From NCBI RefSeq assembly GCF_003597395.2, contig NC_133769.1, positions 50,228,349 to 50,292,348 on the forward strand: a DNA stretch of 64,000 bases, given 5' to 3'. Of the stretch, positions 59,931-64,000 are shown one piece after another. The notes beneath the pieces were generated by a model. It searched no databases and was not told where the DNA came from. It was given only the letters and a program-made list of their open reading frames with translations. A program made the translations under genes and the position numbers. The first letter of the stretch is position 1; every line of letters starts with the position of its first letter. Source of the DNA: Chelonoidis abingdonii. Taxonomy: Eukaryota > Chordata > Testudines > Testudinidae.

Positions 59931-60170
59931 TCCTCAGGATTAAATAGGGCAAATGTAAGGTAAACCAGTCTCAAACAAATATGGGTCATCTAACATAGCT
60001 AAATTCTTACAATGAAAACTAGGCTTAGAGGCATCCCATTCCAACTCTTTAAAAAGGCCATTTGAAAAACCAGTGGTAGAATGGTTGACAAAACATCACT
60101 CACCTCACCGTTGTCAATACAGTCTTGATACTCTTCTCCTTATAGGCGATTGTATTCTTCCTCATCACAG

Positions 60171-60460
60171 GCATTCCACTCAAGGGGTCCGTCTATACTA
60201 CCAGCCAGATCGGCAGGTAGTGTTCGATGGATCGGGGATCGATTTATCGCCTTTTGTCTTGCCAAATCGACACCTATACGCCACCTCAGCAGGAGGAGTA
60301 AGTGTAGCTGACTGGGGAGCCGTGGCAGTCGACTCGCCACCGTGAGGACGACCAGGTAAGTCGAACTAAGATACTATGACTTCAGCTACACGAATAGCAT
60401 AGCTGAAGTTGTGTATCTTAGTTCGACCCCCCCCCCGACCCCACTAGTGTAACCCAGGCC
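60171..60460. mobile_element. Probable MITE with CTACACTA-type ends
   Basis: GGGGTCCGTCTATACTA and TAGTGTAACCCAGGCC are imperfect inverted ends. Near the right end, AGTCGAACTAAGATAC...GTATCTTAGTTCGAC is a strong hairpin around CTACACGAATAGCATAGCTG. The (C)9 run at 60427-60435 is low complexity. Confidence 0.55.
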
Positions 60461-61230
60461 AAGAAGAAGGTTGTGATGCTGGCAGACCCACCAGGAGCCA
60501 GCTCATGCCAGTCTTAGGCCAATTCACTTGTGTATTAGTATAGATCAAAGTGTAAATGTTAAATGAATAAAAGTGTATTTGGTGTTTAAACTTCATGGAA
60601 ACTAGTGGGATGTTACTTGCATTGTTTTCACTTATCTGTATCGTGTTATAATGCAGTAGCAAACATTTGCATTGTGTGTACCCCTGTAACTAAATAATCC
60701 ATCAAAAGAGAAAGAAGCATGGAGGAATGCAAATGAAGAACTTTAACACGAAGGTGCTAATTTCAAAGCAAGTGGTCACTGTGTTTGATGATTGGGTCAA
60801 AATGCATTTCTCAGTCTCTATCATCAAAGGAAAAGCCCAGTGGGCAGTAACACTGTCAGCTTGTTTTCTGTGAGAAGCTATAAGTATGGATTCAAGGAAA
60901 ATTCATTTGTCTCTGGACTGTTTGGACTCTAATAGGGAAGTGTACCAGCTACAAAGTGGAGATTCCCAGAGACAATCTGGGTACCCTGAAAAGACTTTTG
61001 GGAAACTGCTAGTTTATTACATCACTGCCACAATTTGGAATTACAAACTGTGACTCTCCTGTGCATGTATTTTACCTGCTTTAACCTCTCAATAACTCTC
61101 ATTTCCTTTTCTTAGCTGATAAACCTTTAATTAGTTTAGTATAAAATTGGCTGCCAGTATTGTCTTTAGTGTTAGATCTAGGGAACCAATTGATCTGGAA
61201 TAAGTGACTGGTCTCTTGGGACTAGGAGCA
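60461..61230 (+). repeat. LTR-like sequence truncated by CR1
   Basis: Non-coding sequence that I recognise as a long dispersed LTR-type repeat of turtles (GGTGCTGGCAGACCCACCAGG-like start, AACTTTAACACGAAGGTGC, GCTGATAAACCTTTAATTAG as possible polyadenylation signal near 61116). No terminal TG/CA pair or TSD could be fixed. The downstream end is cut at about 61231, where the CR1 begins. Confidence 0.5.
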
Positions 61231-61231
61231 A

Positions 61232-61621
61232 CCAGACTATATGACTCTGGGAAGAAGGATAAAGGAGTTTGAGGCACAAGTTGTGTTCTCATCCATTCTC
61301 ACTGTTGAAGGAAAAAGCCCAGTTAGGGACCATCAAATTGTGGAAGTAAATGCATGGTTACGCAGGTGGTGTGGGAGAGAGGGCTTTGGATTCTTCGACC
61401 ATGGGATGTTGTTCCAGGAAGAAGGATTGCTAGGAAGAGATAGAATCCATCTAACAAAGAGAGGGATAGTGAGGAGGGCTTTAACTAGGTTCACCGGGGG
61501 ATGGAGACCTAAGCCCTGAGGTAAGTTGGGAATTGGAATACCAGGAGGAAACACAAGGAGGAGGATGCAACAGGGGAGGCCTCCTGATTGATACTGAGAA
61601 AGTAGGGCAATCAGCTAGTTT
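61232..61621 (+). pseudogene. CR1 ORF1 C-terminal (esterase-like) segment
   Basis: A 92-residue frame (61241-61519) corresponds to the C-terminal part of the CR1 ORF1 SGNH-hydrolase-like esterase. VNAWLRRWCGREGFGFFDHG is followed by LLGRDRIHLTKRG, whose D67-x2-H70 fits the D-x-x-H catalytic block V of SGNH enzymes. The N-terminal part with the GDS serine block is missing because the element is 5'-truncated. In CR1 this protein is thought to assist retrotransposition by lipid or RNA binding. About 110 non-coding bases separate it from ORF2. Confidence 0.8.
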
Positions 61622-64000
61622 TCTTAGGTGTCTATACATGAATGCAAGAAGGCTGGGAAACAAGCAGGAAGAATTGGAAATCGTGACACATCAAGGAACT
61701 ATGATGTAATTGGAATTGGAACAGAGACTTGGTGGGGTAACTCACATGACTGGGGCACTCTCATGGATGGGTATAAACAGATCAGAAGGACAGGCAGGGG
61801 AGAAAAGGTGGAGAAGTTGCACTGTATGTAAGAGAGCAGTATATTGCTCCGAGCTCCAGTATGAAACTGGAGAAAAACCTGTTGAGAGTCTTTGGGTTAA
61901 GCTTAGAGACAAGAGCAACAAGGGTGGTGTCCTGGTGGGCATCTGCTATAGACCACCAGACCAGGAGGTTGAAGTAGATGAGGCTTTCTTTGGCCAACTA
62001 ACAGAAGTTTCCAGATCACAGGCCCTGGTTCTCATGGGAGACTTCTATCACCCTGACATCTGCTTGGAGAGCAATACAGCAGTGCACAGACAATCCAGGA
62101 AGTTTTTGGAGAGAGTTGGGGACAATTACCTTGTGCAAGTGCTGGAGGAACCAACTAGAGGCCATGCTCTTCTTGACCTGCTGCTCGCAAACAGGAAAGA
62201 ATTGGTAGGGAAAGTAGAAGTGGATGGCAACCTGGGCAGCAGTGACCATGAGATGGTCTATTTCAGGATCCTGACACAAGGAAGAGAGGAGAGCAGCAGA
62301 ATATGGACCCTGGACTTCAGAAAAGCAGACGTTGACTCCCTCAAGGAACTGATGGGCAGGATCCCTGGGAGGCTAAAATGAGGGGAGAAAGGAGTCCAGG
62401 AGAGCTGGTTGTATTTTAAAGAAGCCTTATTGAGGTTGCAGGAACAAACCATCCCGATGTACAGAAAGAATAGTAAATATGGCAGGCGACCAGCTTGGCT
62501 TAACAGAGAAACCGTCGGTGAGCTTAAACACAAAACTTGAACAGATGACTAGGAAGGCGTATAAAATATTGCTCGAGCATGCAGGGATGTAATCAAGCAG
62601 GCCAAAGCACAACTGGAGTTGCAGCTAGCAAGGGATGTGAAGGGTAACAAGAAGGGTTTCTACAGGTACGTTAGCAACACGAAAAAAGTCAGGAAAAGTG
62701 TGGGACCCTTACTGAATGGAGGAGGCAACCTAGTGACAGATGATGTGGAAAAAGCTGAAGTACTCAATGCTTTTTTGGCCTCAGTTTTCAAAGACAAGGT
62801 CAGCTCCCAGACTGCTGAACTGGGCAGAACAGTATGGGGAGGAGGTGAGCAGCCCTCAGTGATGAAATAACAGGGTAAGAACTATTTAGAAAAGTTGGAC
62901 ATGCACAAGTCCACAGGGATGGATGCAGTGCATCTGAAGGTGCTGAGGGAGTTGGCTGATGTGATTGCAGAATCATTGGTCATTACCTTGAAAACTTGTG
63001 GCAATTTGGGGAGATCCCGGACGATTTGAAAAATGCAAATAGAGTGCCCATCTTTTAAAAAGGGAAGCAGAAGAATCCAAGGAACTGCAGACCAGTCAGC
63101 CTCACCTCAGTCCCTGGAAAAATCATGGATCAAGTCCTCAAGGAATCCATTCTGAAGCCCTTGGAGGAGAGGAAGGTAATCAGAAACAGTCAACATGGAT
63201 TCACCAAGGGTGAGTCATGCCTGACCAACCTGATTGTCTTCTATGAGGAGATAACTGGATCTGTGGATATGGGGGAAGTGGTGGACATGATATATCTTGA
63301 CTTTAGTAAAGCTTTTGATACAGTCTCCCACAGTATTCTTGCCAGCAAGTTAAAAACGTATGGATTGGAAGAATGGACTATAAGATGGATAGAAAGCGGG
63401 CTCAACAGGTAGTGATCAAAGACTTGATGTCTAGTTGTCAGCCAGTATCAAGCGGAGTGCCCTAGGGGTTGGTCCTGGGGACAGTTTTGTTCAACTTAAT
63501 TAATGATCTGGATGATGGATGGATTGCACCTGCAGCAAGTCTGCAGATGCCACTAAGCTGTGGGGAGAGGTAGATATCCTGAAGGGTACATATAGGATCC
63601 AGAGTGACCTAGACAAATTGAGGATTGGGCCAAAAGAAATCTGATGAGGTTCAACAAGGACAAGTGCAGAGTCCTGCACTTAGGACAGAAGAATCCCATG
63701 CACTGCTACAGACTGGGGGCTGACTGGCTAAGTGGCAGTTTTGCAGAAAAGGACCTGGGGATTACAGTGGATGAGAAGCTGGATATGAGTCAACAGTGTG
63801 CCTTTGTTGCCAAGCAGGCTAATGGCATATTGGGCTGTATTAGTAAGAGCATTGCCATCAGATTGAGGGAAGTGATTCCCCTCTATTTGGCACTGGTGAG
63901 GCCACATCTGGAGTACTTGTGTCCAGTTTTGGGACCCCCACTACAGAAAGGATGTGGACAAATTGGAAAGAGTCCAGCAGAGGGCAATGAAAATGATTAG
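61622..64000 (+). pseudogene. CR1 ORF2 (APE endonuclease + RT), damaged, runs off window
   Basis: Endonuclease domain: LYMNARRLGNKQEELE (61632), GTETWWG, VESLWVKLRDKSNKGGVLVG, then GDFYHPDIC (about 62036), where the catalytic Asn of GDFN is Tyr, and SDHEMVYFRI intact. Linker: [20 protein letters not shown] (about 62627). RT domain: [17 protein letters not shown] (63184), [16 protein letters not shown] (63290), then S-A-D-A-T-K-L at 63540-63557 in place of [26 protein letters not shown] (63785) follows. Frameshifts occur at about 61690, 61830, 62390, 63000, 63410-63530 and a one-base insertion near 63918. The product cannot cut or copy. The 3' UTR lies beyond the window. Confidence 0.95.

Larger units (their letters stand above)
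55195..59960 (-). pseudogene. R2-clade LINE (RT + CCHC + restriction-like endonuclease), degraded and split
   Basis: Read from about 59960 down. N-terminal linker: RRNLALKRVKEA, 59640-59600. RT start: RPISAGVVQEALEAICK, VPGPNQVTVNDL, 58710-58620. RT core near 58400-58150: QKGFISVLRCGEN, then VFVSSAKASDSIGHEHIIY, where the first catalytic Asp reads Ser. The F-G-D-D box is at 58008-58020, followed by SEEYLGAKV and a thumb region. After a nested CR1 comes the CCHC knuckle CRWCGLVKETISHISGQC (about 55880-55815) and the restriction-like endonuclease: GWKAVIEPC, KPDIVF (55694-55677), then, past another insertion, DREAVVVDVT and CGKWNKGNQEVLKLLGM. It stops at 55195-55197. Domain order and the PD...D-x-T site identify the R2 group. 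No 28S rDNA flanks it, so it is not at the usual R2 target. Many frameshifts. Confidence 0.8.

Overview
The window is repeat-dense, gene-poor vertebrate nuclear DNA, most likely from a turtle (Testudines). That inference rests on the mix of repeats. There are several CR1 LINE subfamilies, three insertions ending in a conserved Penelope-type terminus, SANT/Harbinger-like MITEs with GGCNATGTCTACACT-type ends, hAT elements with 8-bp target-site duplications (TSDs), solo LTRs with TGTGA...TCACA ends, and worn MIR-like SINEs. I found no rRNA or tRNA gene, no CRISPR array, no bacterial operon and no convincing host protein-coding exon. All recognisable protein homology belongs to transposable elements, and almost every copy is broken.

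Layout. 1-5 kb: a CR1 3' end, then a LINE on the + strand split by a second LINE on the - strand (10-bp TSD), itself split by a solo LTR (4-bp TSD). 5-8.5 kb: a second solo LTR, a CR1 tail, a Harbinger-like MITE and an L2-like remnant. 8.5-15.6 kb: mostly unique non-coding DNA with one hAT MITE. 15.6-16.9 kb: GC-rich repeats carrying a Harbinger-like and a mariner-like MITE. 17.6-22.2 kb: a Ty3/Gypsy element with 188-bp LTRs, 5-bp TSD, primer site, damaged pol, no gag, and a tandem duplication of its 3' end. 22.3-28.9 kb: L2-like, CR1 and MIR-like remnants. 30.1-33.3 kb: a hAT transposon with a nearly full-length BED-finger transposase pseudogene and a nested MITE. 34.0-35.8 kb: a second hAT whose two ends are inverted copies of the transposase 3' end, hit by a Penelope-type insertion. 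36-42 kb: unique DNA. 41.5-44.5 kb: MITEs, a 1.25-kb Harbinger-like element and a palindromic Penelope-type insertion. 45-51 kb: mainly unique DNA. 51.3-54.1 kb: a second Gypsy remnant on the - strand, split by a 1.26-kb solo LTR that contains a CR1 tail. 55.2-60 kb: a degraded R2-clade LINE on the - strand, interrupted by a palindromic Penelope-type piece, a CR1 and MITE-like repeats. 60.5-64 kb: LTR-like sequence, then a CR1 that runs off the window and still shows the ORF1 esterase tail, endonuclease and reverse transcriptase.

The elements do not form a pathway. Their relation is nesting, and the intact TSDs let the insertion order be read directly. The most interesting observations are two head-to-head palindromic Penelope-type insertions, one retaining hammerhead-ribozyme-like cores; the hAT element rebuilt from inverted 3' ends; and the Gypsy tandem duplication, whose noisy copy may be an assembly artefact. 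No previously undescribed cellular system was found. Family names come from recognition of motifs and remembered consensus sequences, not from a database search.
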